Source: Arthrobacter sp. FW306-2-2C-D06B (GTDB taxonomy: Bacteria; Actinomycetota; Actinomycetes; Actinomycetales; Micrococcaceae). Taken from it: a DNA stretch of 64,000 bases. Position numbers and translations under genes: made by a program. The DNA is taken from the NCBI RefSeq assembly GCF_021789175.1, contig NZ_CP084560.1:2976001-3040000 (forward strand), written 5' to 3'. The notes below the pieces were generated by a model, which did no database searches, was not told the origin of the DNA, and saw nothing but the letters and a program-made list of their open reading frames with translations. Below are positions 6,317 to 15,598 of the stretch, one piece after another. Numbering within the stretch: position 1 is the first letter of the stretch; the number at the start of each line of letters is the position of its first letter.

Positions 6317-9300
6317 CTAGGCTGCCGCGGCGTCGACGATTCGCACGGTGGAGCCGTTCCGGTTCTTGATCACCTGCAGCTGGCTGCTGATTCTTTGCTT
6401 CATCTCCGCAACGTGGCTGACCAGCCCCACTACCCTGCCGCCGTCGCGCAGTCCCTCCAGTGCATCCATGACCTGCTCGAGGGATTGCTCGTCAAGGCTC
6501 CCGAAGCCCTCATCGACGAACAAGGTTTCGATGTCTACACCGCCGGCCTCCTGCTGCACCACATCGGCGAGCCCCAAGGCCAACGCGAGCGAAGCCATGA
6601 ACGACTCCCCGCCGGACAGTGTGGCGGTGTCCCGCCGCTGTCCTGTCCACTCATCCACGACTTCCAGGCCCAGGCCCGATTTCGCGCCCCGGGCCGCCTT
6701 GGCGTCCGTGTGCTGCAGGGTGTACCTGCCATCGCTCATGGCGATAAGCCGCTCCGACGCCGCTGCCGCGACTTGTTCGAGGCGGGCGGCCAGCACGTAG
6801 CTGTTGAGGCTCATTTTGTAGCCGTTATCACCCGCCCCCCTGGCGGTTTCGGCAAGCTCGTTGAGTACCCGGGCAAGTTCGCGGGGGCCGCGCCCCGAGG
6901 CCGCAGCTTCTTCGTACTGCGAGCGGATCGCGGCCAGGCTGGCCACCGTCCTGGCAGCGAGTCCCGCGGCAAGATCCAGGCGGCGAGCCGTTTCTTCCGT
7001 CTGTCCGGCCTCCTGTTCGAGGGCAGCAAGTTCGACGGCGGTCAGGGGCACCTCTCCGATCTGCCTTTCCTTGGCAGCGAGCACGAGATCCTCGGACTCG
7101 AAGAGTTCCGCGAGACGGGCGCCCTCGGTTTCAGCGGCTCTGATGGTTTCATCGAGCCGGGCGGCGTGCTGCTCGTCGAGGATTTCGCGCCGCGCGGCCT
7201 CCGCGGTGTCGAATCCGTGCGCCGAAAGGGCGCGGTCCAAGGCTGTGGATGCGTCATCCAAAGCCTCCCGGGCCCGTTCCAGCTGCTCGCCTGCAGTCAC
7301 AGCGGACTGCAGGAGTTCGCGTTGCCTGGTCAGGCCCTGAATCCGGCCGCGCAGTGTGTCGAAGCCATCACGCAGCCCGCGAAGCAACGTCTCCAGGGAC
7401 TCACGTTGTTCGCCCAGCAGGACTTTGATGGACCCGGCCTGCGCCTCGGCGGTGTCCTCCTGGAGTTGTTCTTCCTCCAAGCGGGCAATGCTCTCGGTCA
7501 TGCGGGCGAAGTCTGCCTTTCCTCGTTTGAGCTCGTCGACGGCGGAACGCGCCGAGGCCAGGGCGTCTTTCGCCAAGGCCTCCCGCGAAGCGGCCTCCTG
7601 AGGATCGATGTCTCCACCTTGGGCAGCGAGCACGGCAACTTCCTGCTCGGCGGACGCCAGCTCGCCTGCCGCTTGGAGAAGTTCATGCTCGCTCTCGTCA
7701 TAGCGTTCGTGGGCGGATTGCTCTTCCTCGGCAAGGGCCAACGCGGTTAACCCGGCTGGCGCCGGAGAAGGGTGCTCGGCGCTTCCGCAGACAGGGCATG
7801 CTTCGCCGTCGTGCAGCTTTGCGGCGAGTTCGGCCGCGGCATTGGCCAGCCGGGATTCGCGGAGATCCAGCCAGAGTTGTCGGAGGTCTTGGGAAAGCGC
7901 CCGGGCAAACGCGTGGCGCTTCACTGCCGCGGACTGGGCACCAAGGGCGCCTGCGTAGCGGGCTACGGTCTTGACGGCGTTCTGGGCTGCCGCAACTTCG
8001 CTTTCCCGGAGGGGCAGCTCCAAAGCGGCAACTTCCAGCGGGCCCAGCTCGCGTTCCAAGGCAACCGCCTCCGAGCGAAGCCCGGCCAACGCAAGGGACC
8101 GCGCCGCTTTGGCCGACTCCCGCTGCCGTGCTGCGAGGTCGAGCGCGTCAAGCCTTGCAGTGATGTCCTCGAGCTTTTGTTCGTCCCCGACCCTGGCCTC
8201 TACGACAGCGATCGTCTCTTGGATTCTGGCCAGCAAGGTGCCGGGGTCACTTGCGTCGAGAGAGGCCGCACGCAGCTTCGCCGTCGCCGACTCCGCCTTC
8301 GAGGCCGCCAGGTCGAGGGCTTTCGCGGCGCGGTCAACCGCGTCGAGTTGTCCGCCGAGGACGGCGGCTTTGCGGTGGCGTCCAAGTCGCTCCCGGAATT
8401 CCTGCACTTCTGCCGCGCGTGCGGAGAGCGCTTCGTGCCGGCGCGTGGCGGCGTCGAGCTTTGCGTGCCGTTGAGCCCGTTCCCGGGCGGAGTTGAGCTT
8501 GTCTGCCAGCTGAAGCCGGAAGGCCTCGGCAGAGCCGGCAGCTTGCTGCCGGTCCAAAGATTCGGTCCGGGCCTGGGCCTCAAGGATCCCGAGCCGGAGT
8601 TCAGGCGTGGACTCGCTGGATCCTGTGTTATCAAGATCCGGGTCAGCGGCCTCGTCAATGCAAAGTTGCGCGTACTCTGACTCCGCCCGCTGCACGAGCA
8701 ACTGAAGTCCGTTTTGGTTGTCCTGCACTTTTGCGCGCGCGGCGTTTGCTTGGAGTGCCAACTGCTGCTCGATCGCTTCAAAACGCTGGGTTCCGAAGAG
8801 CTTCTGCAGGAGATCCAGCCGGTCGGACGCCTTGGAACGCAGGAAAGCCGCGAAGTCTCCCTGGGGAAGCATGACCACCCGGGTGAACTGTTCCCGGTCC
8901 ATCCCCAGGACGTCACCGATTTCCATGCCGGCCTCGTCGTTGCGTGAGGTCTTTTCTTCCCACGATCCATTGACCCGTTCGCGCAGAAGGGTTTTCGCCT
9001 GCTGGGTGGTAAAGCCCTTGCGTCCGCGGGCACTCGGTCTGTCCCACGCCGGGGAGCGGGTGACCTCAAAGCGCCTGCCTCGCGCCGAAAATTCGCAGAC
9101 AACCCGCGGCTCGGCAGCCGGTTCCGCGTGATCGCTCCGCAAGCGTTTGCCGTCCTGGCGTGCGCCCGGTACCGAGCCATACAGCGCAAAGCAGATAGCG
9201 TCGAGCACACTGGTCTTTCCTGCACCGGTGGCGCCGTTCAAGAGGAACAGGCCCTGGGCTCCCAGCTGATCGAAATCAATCGATTGAACCCCGGCAAACG

Positions 9301-9337
9301 GCCCGAAAGCCTCAATTTCAAGGCGGTGGATTCTCAC
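6317..9337 (-). CDS. sbcC: Exonuclease SbcC (Rad50-like ATPase)
   Basis: 1006 residues. Walker A GATGAGKT at 35-42, long coiled-coil arms, a zinc hook GEACPVCGS with the CxxC at 514-517, then the ABC signature LSGGESFMA and Walker B ETLFVDEGFG near the C-terminus. With SbcD it forms the DNA-end-processing complex that opens hairpins and cleaves protein-blocked ends. Its ATG overlaps the sbcD stop (ATGA), so the two are translationally coupled, as usual. C-terminus ends RIVDAAAA. A dyad at 6233-6285 may end the transcript. Confidence 0.96.
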   Translation of the reverse strand: MRIHRLEIEAFGPFAGVQSIDFDQLGAQGLFLLNGATGAGKTSVLDAICFALYGSVPGARQDGKRLRSDHAEPAAEPRVVCEFSARGRRFEVTRSPAWDRPSARGRKGFTTQQAKTLLRERVNGSWEEKTSRNDEAGMEIGDVLGMDREQFTRVVMLPQGDFAAFLRSKASDRLDLLQKLFGTQRFEAIEQQLALQANAARAKVQDNQNGLQLLVQRAESEYAQLCIDEAADPDLDNTGSSESTPELRLGILEAQARTESLDRQQAAGSAEAFRLQLADKLNSARERAQRHAKLDAATRRHEALSARAAEVQEFRERLGRHRKAAVLGGQLDAVDRAAKALDLAASKAESATAKLRAASLDASDPGTLLARIQETIAVVEARVGDEQKLEDITARLDALDLAARQRESAKAARSLALAGLRSEAVALERELGPLEVAALELPLRESEVAAAQNAVKTVARYAGALGAQSAAVKRHAFARALSQDLRQLWLDLRESRLANAAAELAAKLHDGEACPVCGSAEHPSPAPAGLTALALAEEEQSAHERYDESEHELLQAAGELASAEQEVAVLAAQGGDIDPQEAASREALAKDALASARSAVDELKRGKADFARMTESIARLEEEQLQEDTAEAQAGSIKVLLGEQRESLETLLRGLRDGFDTLRGRIQGLTRQRELLQSAVTAGEQLERAREALDDASTALDRALSAHGFDTAEAARREILDEQHAARLDETIRAAETEGARLAELFESEDLVLAAKERQIGEVPLTAVELAALEQEAGQTEETARRLDLAAGLAARTVASLAAIRSQYEEAAASGRGPRELARVLNELAETARGAGDNGYKMSLNSYVLAARLEQVAAAASERLIAMSDGRYTLQHTDAKAARGAKSGLGLEVVDEWTGQRRDTATLSGGESFMASLALALGLADVVQQEAGGVDIETLFVDEGFGSLDEQSLEQVMDALEGLRDGGRVVGLVSHVAEMKQRISSQLQVIKNRNGSTVRIVDAAAA

Positions 9338-10521
9338 AGCTCTGCCCCTTCCAGCCGGACCGCTTCCAAGGCTTCCCGAAGGGCGGAAATTTCAGCCTCG
9401 TCAGCCGGCCTTCCGCGCACATGGTCAAGGAAGCCGCAACAAACGCCAAGATCGTCCTCGGCCTCTGCGAGCCTGCTGCTGTAGCTGGCCTTGACCTTTC
9501 CCGCGGCGTCTTCAGGGTCAAAGCCCAGCACGAGTGTGTCCGGGAACCGGGCACGCAACTGTTCCATGGCCTGCGCCGGCCGCGCGGAGTCCGTGAGGGT
9601 GACTTGGCAATACGCAGTCTCGGCCCAGGAGTACTCCTCCGATTCCAAAAGACCAGCAAGCTTCCCCCGGAGAATCGCCAGCTCCCGTGGTGCTTTCCAC
9701 AGAATTTCCTCGACCCCCTCAACACCGTCGACGCCGATGTCAATGAGCCATGCGCCTTTCCGATGCTTGGCCTCGGAGAACGAGTACGCCAGCGGCGAAC
9801 CCGAATACCGGACGTGCTCCGAAAGTTCCTGTCGGCCGTGCAGATGTCCGAGGGCCGTGTAGCCGAAGCCGTCGAAGAGATCCAGTGGCACTGCCCCCAA
9901 ACCGCCGATGCTCAAGTCGCGTTCGCTGTCCGAGGTGATGCCGCCGCTCGCGAAGGTGTGTGCCAGGACGACGGAGTGCACCGGTCCTATCTCGCTTCTC
10001 CGGGCAATGTCCTCACGGATGAGCTGCACGGCGGCCCGTGTGACGTCAAAGTGACTTGCAGTTTGTGTCCCGAGCCGTTCGGCGACGAGCCTCGGTTCAA
10101 GGTACGGAATACCGTAGACGGCAAGCACCGGGACGCCCGCCCGAGCTGCACGGTGGTTGCTTTCCAGTGGAAACAGGATAGGGGAATCGAGATCCTCTAC
10201 GCGGGTCCGCAAGTGGACTCCCCCGCGCTCCAGCAGGCGTGAAGCGAAACCAAGGCGGATCGCGGAATCGTGGTTGCCGCTGGTCAGCACCACCTTGGCA
10301 CCGGCGTCCGTGATCCGCACGAGGGCGTCGTCGAGCAGCTTCACGACATCCAGGCCCGGAAGGGCACGGTCGTAGACGTCGCCCGCAATCAGGACGACGT
10401 CTATCGACTGCTCCTGGATGACTACCAGCAATTGCTCAATGAAGTCGCGCTGGGCGTCGAGCATCCCGACGCCATGGAACGAACGTCCCAGATGCCAATC
10501 CGAAGTGTGCAAAAGCCTCAT
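9334..10521 (-). CDS. sbcD: Exonuclease SbcD (Mre11-like nuclease)
   Basis: 395 residues. The calcineurin-like phosphoesterase metal motifs are all visible: HTSDWHLGR at the start (DxH), AGDVYDR (GDxxD), SGNHDS (GNHD), VVLAHTFASGG and GHLHGRQ. It supplies the Mn-dependent 3'-5' exonuclease and endonuclease activity of the SbcCD complex. First gene of the sbcDC operon. The 90 bp upstream (10522-10611) separate it from the aquaporin gene, which is transcribed in the same direction and is probably an independent unit. Confidence 0.96.
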   Translation of the reverse strand: MRLLHTSDWHLGRSFHGVGMLDAQRDFIEQLLVVIQEQSIDVVLIAGDVYDRALPGLDVVKLLDDALVRITDAGAKVVLTSGNHDSAIRLGFASRLLERGGVHLRTRVEDLDSPILFPLESNHRAARAGVPVLAVYGIPYLEPRLVAERLGTQTASHFDVTRAAVQLIREDIARRSEIGPVHSVVLAHTFASGGITSDSERDLSIGGLGAVPLDLFDGFGYTALGHLHGRQELSEHVRYSGSPLAYSFSEAKHRKGAWLIDIGVDGVEGVEEILWKAPRELAILRGKLAGLLESEEYSWAETAYCQVTLTDSARPAQAMEQLRARFPDTLVLGFDPEDAAGKVKASYSSRLAEAEDDLGVCCGFLDHVRGRPADEAEISALREALEAVRLEGAEL

Positions 10522-10611
10522 GTTTTCAAGCTAACTGGAGGCACGGACATTATTGGCGCGGCGCGACGGCACCGGCCGTAACAGGGCCCTCCAGGCAGCT
10601 GAATTCCTGCG

Positions 10612-11538
10612 TCAGCCCCGCTTGCCGTCGAAGAAATCACGGGCCGGGTCGACGTCGGGCTCTTCTTTGGCGGGAGCCTGAACGGGCGCCTCAGCCGGCG
10701 TGGAAACCTCAGCCGCGCTTTCCGGGGCAGCCGCTTCAGCGTCGTCGTCGGACTTTTCTTCCAGTCCGTCGGCCGGCAAGGGCTCCTCGATCACAGCCAC
10801 GGCCACGGGAGTGGTCTCGCCGAAACCGCGGAAGATGAGGCCTGCGATCGCCGCTCCGAGCAACGGTGCCACCCAGAAGAGCCAGAGCTGCTCCACTGCC
10901 CAGCTGGAACTGAAGATGGCGGATGCAGTGGCACGGGCCGGGTTGAAGGCAAGGTTGCCCGTGGACTGACCCAGCTGCAGCAGGACTGCGACCGTCAGGC
11001 CGACGGCGAACGGTGCTGCGAGCTTGCTGGGATTGCGTCGAGCGGTGACGCCCAGGAAGACTCCCACGAGGAGAGCGGCGCCGAGGACCTCGATGAGCAT
11101 CACGCCGGTCACGGGCACCTGGAAGCTGGAATGCGTACCAAAGCCGGAGGTTGCCGTGTCAAAGACAGTCCGGCTGTCAGTGATCCCGGGAACGGTTCGC
11201 ACGACGGCGAAAATCGCCAACGCGCCGAGCAAACCCCCCACGATCTGGGCCCCGAGGTATGCGGCCCCATCAACGAGCTTCATCCGGCCGGCAACCAGGT
11301 GGCCAACCGTAATGGCCGGGTTGAAGTGGCCGCCCGACAGGTAGCCGAAGGCAAGCATGGCAGCAGTGACGGTGAGCCCGCTGGCCAGCGAGGCCGGCAT
11401 CGGAACCGCCTGGGGATTGATGAAGATCAACACACCCAAGCCAATGACCACAAGGAACAGCGTCCCCAGAGCTTCAGCGAACGCCCGGGCAAGGAGCCGG
11501 GGGCCGCGGGAGGAGGGAATGGACACAGTCGTGGTCAT
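10612..11538 (-). CDS. Aquaporin / glycerol facilitator family channel
   Basis: 308 residues with six membrane segments and the two NPA boxes: GGHFNPAITVG (NPA at 73-75) and LAFNPARATAS in the second half. The residue set around the second box, with no clear Asp after NPAR, favours an aquaporin-like water channel over GlpF, but this is uncertain. The last ~60 residues form a long acidic Glu/Ala/Pro-rich cytoplasmic tail ending DPARDFFDGKRG, unusual for the family. The ATG at 11538 has AAGGA nine bases upstream; the frame runs on to 11745 as arginine-rich non-coding sequence. Confidence 0.88.
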   Translation of the reverse strand: MTTTVSIPSSRGPRLLARAFAEALGTLFLVVIGLGVLIFINPQAVPMPASLASGLTVTAAMLAFGYLSGGHFNPAITVGHLVAGRMKLVDGAAYLGAQIVGGLLGALAIFAVVRTVPGITDSRTVFDTATSGFGTHSSFQVPVTGVMLIEVLGAALLVGVFLGVTARRNPSKLAAPFAVGLTVAVLLQLGQSTGNLAFNPARATASAIFSSSWAVEQLWLFWVAPLLGAAIAGLIFRGFGETTPVAVAVIEEPLPADGLEEKSDDDAEAAAPESAAEVSTPAEAPVQAPAKEEPDVDPARDFFDGKRG

Positions 11539-11677
11539 GTCGAGGGGTTCCTTAGTTCGAAGTTCGGGTGGTCTTTGCGGAGGCGAATGCTCCAGCCAGG
11601 GCAACGCCACGCGGCGGACCGCGTTCTTGCCCCGCAGCATCCTGTCAGCCGAGTCTGGACGCTTCCTGAATCCGAGC

Positions 11678-12028
11678 CTAGCCGCCCAACGCGATTGCGG
11701 CGACCGCAGCACAGGCGAGCGCGATGATGGACACAGCGCTTGCAAGCATCAACGCAGCCGACGCTTCCTCTGCGCCATGGTGCAACTGGTGGGACCTGAC
11801 CCAGACGACGCAGCCCAGGACGATCGTGGCAGCCGCGGCCGTCAGGGCGCAGATTCCTTGGTAGTCGAGTCCCGGTATCCCGGTGGGAAGCTGCCCCGCA
11901 CCGGACTTGGCCGTCAACCATCTGCGCCAGATGAAGAGATCCACCACCAGAAGCGAAATCAGGGTCCGGCGCCAAGCGAGCGTGGTGCGCTCGGGTTGCA
12001 GCCCCGGATCCCTGGCGTCAATGGTCAA
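11678..12028 (-). CDS. DUF202 family small membrane protein (second of pair)
   Basis: 116 residues, TTG start overlapping the stop of the preceding gene as TTGA. PGLQPERTTLAWRRTLISLLVVDLF is the DUF202 signature (ERTxLAWxRT), followed by two further membrane helices. This protein and its partner resemble YidH/YidG-type pairs. Function unknown; the family is associated with the cytoplasmic membrane. There is no in-frame ATG or GTG nearby, and the overlap plus the conserved ERT motif make the TTG start convincing. Confidence 0.82.
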   Translation of the reverse strand: MTIDARDPGLQPERTTLAWRRTLISLLVVDLFIWRRWLTAKSGAGQLPTGIPGLDYQGICALTAAAATIVLGCVVWVRSHQLHHGAEEASAALMLASAVSIIALACAAVAAIALGG

Positions 12029-12381
12029 CGCGCCACCAGGATCAGCACGGCAAAGGTGAAGGCTGCCACGGCAACCACGATGGTCATCAGCAGCATGACC
12101 CGTGAGAACGGCAGGGCTTGGTCGTTGCGCATCGCTGCCTCCATCTGCGCCCACCGGCGGTAGGCAAGCGTCGCGAGGCCCGCGCCGATCATGGAAAGCA
12201 CAACGCACAACACGATGCGCACGGGCTGGGGCGCAATGTTCGGAGCAAGCTGGTCGATGGCGACGGCACCAGCCAGCAGGGCCAACGAGGTACGGATCCA
12301 TGCAAGGAAGGTCCGCTCGTTTGCGAGGGAGAATCTGTAGTCCGGGGTCTTCCCGGTTTTCCGCCACGCGGGTTCACGCAT
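12025..12381 (-). CDS. DUF202 family small membrane protein (YidH-like)
   Basis: 118 residues. PDYRFSLANERTFLAWIRTSLALLAGAVAID is a textbook DUF202 start, with three membrane helices in total and the tail AAFTFAVLILVAR. The ATG at 12381 has GGAGG at good spacing; the longer frame to 12444 is not needed. It is the first gene of a two-gene unit with the TTG-started DUF202 gene, divergent from the ADP-ribosylglycohydrolase gene with a 77-bp shared upstream region. No biochemical function is known to me. Confidence 0.88.
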   Translation of the reverse strand: MREPAWRKTGKTPDYRFSLANERTFLAWIRTSLALLAGAVAIDQLAPNIAPQPVRIVLCVVLSMIGAGLATLAYRRWAQMEAAMRNDQALPFSRVMLLMTIVVAVAAFTFAVLILVAR

Positions 12382-12458
12382 CACTGCCTCCTGGTTCACG
12401 AGCCACCGTATCAGCGGGCAGGTGAAGACCAGCGAAGCAGCCACGGTAAATTACCACT

Positions 12459-13544
12459 ATGAGTGCTGAACCGTCCCCCACCGCCGCCCCATCCTTCGAG
12501 TCCCGGGTATACGGCTGCCTTCTGGGAGGCGCCTTGGGCGATTCGCTCGGCTATGCCGTCGAGTTCGACGACGTAGCCACCATCCGTTCCCGCTTCGGCG
12601 CCGCGGGCCTCAGCTCTTTCGGCCAGCTCGACGGCGGCAGCCACTTTTCGGACGACACCCAGATGACGCTATACACCGTTGACGGCCTCGTGGAGGCCCT
12701 CGAGTGGGCCAACGACGGCGTAGCGGCGGATGAAACTGCATGTCTCTGGCTGGCTTACCTGCGATGGCTCGCGACCCAGGGCGTCGCCTTGCCGTCGTCG
12801 GCCCCCGTTCCCCAACCGCGTTGGATCGACAGCCAGGAGGTGCTCCGGCATCGCAGGCATCCGGGCAAGGCCTGCCTGAGTGGACTCGCCACGGGCCAGA
12901 TGGGGACCAAATTTCGCCCCGTCAATCCGGAGTCGAAGGGCTGCGGCACGGTGATGCGGTCCGCCCCCTTTGGCTTGGTCCCGCATATTTCCGAAGCCAC
13001 TGTCTACAAACTGAGCACCGATGCCGCGTCCTTGACCCACGGACACCCTTCAGCGCGGCAAAGCGCGGGTGCCTTCAGCGTCCTGGTGCACAGACTGACC
13101 GCGGGCTCGGATGTGCGGACTGCGGCAGAGCATGCGTTGAACCTGGTGTCAGCACTGCCGGATCCAGCTCCCGAGCTCCTGGAACGCCTCCGCCAGGCGC
13201 TGGAACTGTCTTCCGCCGGCGCATTGCTCAGCCCGGAGGAACTCACTGAGCACCTGGGCGAAGGCTGGGTCGCAGAGGAGGCACTCGCCGTCGGGCTCTA
13301 CGCCGTGCTGGCAACCGCCTCGGCAGCGGAGACACAGCGTGATCCGGCCGACCATTTCCGCCAGGCAATTGCGGTGGCGCTGAACCACAGCGGTGACAGT
13401 GACTCCACCGCTTCGATCGCGGGCAATATCCTCGGGGCCCTCCATGGGGAGGAGGCCCTGCCCTCGGACTGGCTTGAGGCCCTTGAGGCTCCCGACGTCA
13501 TTCGGGGGATGGCGCAGCGGCTTATCGCCGTAACGGTCGGCTAG
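12459..13544 (+). CDS. ADP-ribosylglycohydrolase family protein
   Basis: 361 residues. The dinuclear-metal signature of the DraG/ARH family is present in two halves: GALGDSLGYAVEF and HFSDDTQMTLYTVDG at the N-terminus, and HSGDSDSTASIAGNILGALHG at the C-terminus. Such enzymes hydrolyse ADP-ribose from proteins, nucleic acids or small molecules; no ADP-ribosyltransferase is visible in this window, so the target is unknown. Start ATG at 12459. It converges on the DUF4395 gene with only 12 bp between the stops. Confidence 0.92.
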   Translation: MSAEPSPTAAPSFESRVYGCLLGGALGDSLGYAVEFDDVATIRSRFGAAGLSSFGQLDGGSHFSDDTQMTLYTVDGLVEALEWANDGVAADETACLWLAYLRWLATQGVALPSSAPVPQPRWIDSQEVLRHRRHPGKACLSGLATGQMGTKFRPVNPESKGCGTVMRSAPFGLVPHISEATVYKLSTDAASLTHGHPSARQSAGAFSVLVHRLTAGSDVRTAAEHALNLVSALPDPAPELLERLRQALELSSAGALLSPEELTEHLGEGWVAEEALAVGLYAVLATASAAETQRDPADHFRQAIAVALNHSGDSDSTASIAGNILGALHGEEALPSDWLEALEAPDVIRGMAQRLIAVTVG

Positions 13545-13556
13545 GACACAACAGGT

Positions 13557-14105
13557 TCAAAGCCGGCGAAGTGCGATGTTGTTGCACGCTTCGCAGACGT
13601 CCTCGGGGATGAGGCCGTGCCTCTGCAGGAACCCGAAAATGGCGCAGCCAAGGCAGAATCCGACAAACGATTCGAGGGACGCCGCGACGATCAGCAAGGC
13701 GAGCAGGATCCAGGCACCTGCGGCGAACCCGGCGAAGAACAGGACCGCCGCCGCCGTGCTGAGCGCCGCGCCGATTCCTTGTGCGAATCGCTTGGGCGGG
13801 CCCGGGACAAGTTTGGCGGGACCCACCCTGGGTGCCAGGACCTTGACGGACAGCAAGGCAAACGGAGAGATCCTCGGCCCGAACAACACCCTCAGCCAGA
13901 AGCCGACGGCGATCAGCACGAGTCCCCAGCCGAGGCCGCTCACGAGGGTGGCCACTGCAGCAAGAACCACCAGGCCGGCCGTGATCCTCGCGGCGTACTC
14001 ATTGACGGGGTTGGGGAAAGCGAAGACGGCGCGCCATCCAGTGGCCGACGGAGCCGGCGTTCCCGCGGTGAGCCCCGCAGTGCCTGCCTGTTTTCCCTGA
14101 GTCAT
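13557..14105 (-). CDS. DUF4395 membrane protein
   Basis: 182 residues. FPNPVNEYAARITAGLVVL is the DUF4395 opening (NPVNExAxR), followed by two helical hairpins and the tail FCLGCAIFGFLQRHGLIPEDVCEAC. The CxxC-like FCLGC within a helix and a C-terminal CEAC are the family's characteristic cysteines, suggesting redox or metal chemistry, which is inference. The N-terminal 30 residues are a Thr/Ala/Gly-rich soluble tail. In other actinobacteria this family often sits next to thioredoxin or sulfurtransferase genes; none is adjacent here. Confidence 0.85.
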   Translation of the reverse strand: MTQGKQAGTAGLTAGTPAPSATGWRAVFAFPNPVNEYAARITAGLVVLAAVATLVSGLGWGLVLIAVGFWLRVLFGPRISPFALLSVKVLAPRVGPAKLVPGPPKRFAQGIGAALSTAAAVLFFAGFAAGAWILLALLIVAASLESFVGFCLGCAIFGFLQRHGLIPEDVCEACNNIALRRL

Positions 14106-14171
14106 GGCTCAAGGCTAGGAGCGCCGCGACACAACGGGAAGCTTTGTTGCTCCGTGTGAATATTGCCCCGG

Positions 14172-15197
14172 CTAGCGTCCGCCAACCATCTGCAGGAACT
14201 CCCCTTCGGACAGGACCTCGATCTGCTGGCCGCGGCTGTGCAACTCCAAGACCCGCTTGGCTTTGCCGGTGAGGCGCCCGTTCCGGAGATCGCCGGCCAC
14301 GAAGCCGTCACCCACCACGAGGACCGTGGTCCTCCCGGTCACGCGGCTCTCCGGACGCGCGCCCAACTCCGCCGCCCGCTGTTTCGCTTCCGGCCGGGCA
14401 ATGGCAAGCTCACCGGTGAAGACGACAGTCTGCCCGAACAGGGGGTGGCCAGGTTCCGCCAGGGGGTTGGGCGTCGGGTTGGTGCCCTCTTCCGGCCAAT
14501 TGCTCCAGGCGCGTCCAAGCTGGCCGGCGCCATTCCCGACGCCGGGTCGCCCGGCGGCAGCGCCGCCCCCTCCTCCGACGCCCGCGAGCGCGGCGATCGT
14601 TTGCTTGGACAGTCCGTCTCCGGGCTGGAAGGCCTGCTGTTTGGGTATGGCCAGGCCAAGGGACAAGTAGAGCTCGGCGATGCTGTTGGCGTTGTTCCGG
14701 TGCGCGATGTCCACCAGGATTCCGGCGCACGCCCGTGCGTCCTCCGCGGCGTCGTGATGGTTCACGAGGGGCACGCCGGCCTCCTCCGCGGCGTAGGGCA
14801 AGGAATTGGACACCAAGGAGTAACAGCGCCGGGACAACATCACCGTGCAGACGTACTCGTAGCCGGGGCCGGGCAGGCCGGAAACTTCGAGTCCGGAACG
14901 GATCACGCCCAAATCGAACGCGGCGTTGTGGGCGGCAAGGATATCTCCGCCGATGAACGCCCCGATTTCAGGGAAGAGATCGCCAAAGCGTGGAGCATCG
15001 GCGACGTCCTCGGCGCGAATGCCGTGGATCCGGGTGTTGTGGTACTCGAAGTGGTCGTGGTTTTCCGGCGGCCGCATGAGCCAAGAGGCTTCCTCCACCA
15101 CGACTCCGCCGCGCACCTTGCTCAGCCCGACCGAGCACGGAGAACCCCTGAAGCCGTTCGCAGTTTCAAAGTCGATCGCCGTAAAGTCCAATGCCAC
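14172..15197 (-). CDS. DnaQ-type 3'-5' exonuclease with C-terminal BRCT domain
   Basis: 341 residues. Residues 1-165 are a DEDDh exonuclease: AIDFETANG (ExoI), AAHNAAFDLGVIRS (ExoII), HHDAAEDARA (ExoIII, His-x-x-x-x-Asp). A linker with GVGGGGGAAAGRPGVGNG joins this to a BRCT domain near 245-341 (HPLFGQTVVFTGELAIARPEA), like that of NAD-dependent ligase. It resembles the epsilon proofreading subunit but is probably an accessory repair exonuclease. The BRCT may bring it to other repair proteins, an inference. Alone on its strand, with 70 bp to the DUF4235 gene. Confidence 0.9.
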   Translation of the reverse strand: MALDFTAIDFETANGFRGSPCSVGLSKVRGGVVVEEASWLMRPPENHDHFEYHNTRIHGIRAEDVADAPRFGDLFPEIGAFIGGDILAAHNAAFDLGVIRSGLEVSGLPGPGYEYVCTVMLSRRCYSLVSNSLPYAAEEAGVPLVNHHDAAEDARACAGILVDIAHRNNANSIAELYLSLGLAIPKQQAFQPGDGLSKQTIAALAGVGGGGGAAAGRPGVGNGAGQLGRAWSNWPEEGTNPTPNPLAEPGHPLFGQTVVFTGELAIARPEAKQRAAELGARPESRVTGRTTVLVVGDGFVAGDLRNGRLTGKAKRVLELHSRGQQIEVLSEGEFLQMVGGR

Positions 15198-15267
15198 TGG
15201 TCAAGGTTACAGGCGGTTAAAGCTCCACATGGCTGTGGTGATGGCCGCCACCTGCCACGAGGGTCGT

Positions 15268-15528
15268 TCAGACCTCGTCCGCGGTCTCCTGCAGCTTGGT
15301 CAGCGCCTTCTTGGTCGTCCTTTGGGTCAGGACATGGATGACCGCCCCTACGGCGCCCCCGGCGAAGGCGAACAACACTACGCCCGGCAAGGAGTCCTCC
15401 AGATTCGTCGCATCCTTTGGCGCGGGCTTCCCGGTGGACTTGCTCCAGATGGCCTCCAAGGCCTTGTTCGCCACAACTCCGGCGCCCATGCCCACGACAA
15501 GGCCGAGTAGTTTGATCAAGATGTTCAT
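15268..15528 (-). CDS. DUF4235 small membrane protein
   Basis: 86 residues with two membrane segments (LLGLVVGMGAGVVANKALEAIW and GVVLFAFAGGAVGAVIHVLTQR) and a charged C-terminus. Matches the DUF4235 pattern common in high-GC actinobacteria. Function unknown. ATG at 15528 follows GGAGCGAG, a good Shine-Dalgarno. Confidence 0.88.
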   Translation of the reverse strand: MNILIKLLGLVVGMGAGVVANKALEAIWSKSTGKPAPKDATNLEDSLPGVVLFAFAGGAVGAVIHVLTQRTTKKALTKLQETADEV

Positions 15529-15598
15529 CTCGCTCCTCCGATTGTGGCTGGCCGTGTGGTCCAGTGCCAGCCGCCTGCGCCCTAGATTATCAGCATGC

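Noticed and set aside
5999-7750. 583-codon plus-strand frame opposite sbcC
   Set aside because: Antisense shadow of SbcC with no motif; sbcC has all conserved motifs in the other strand.
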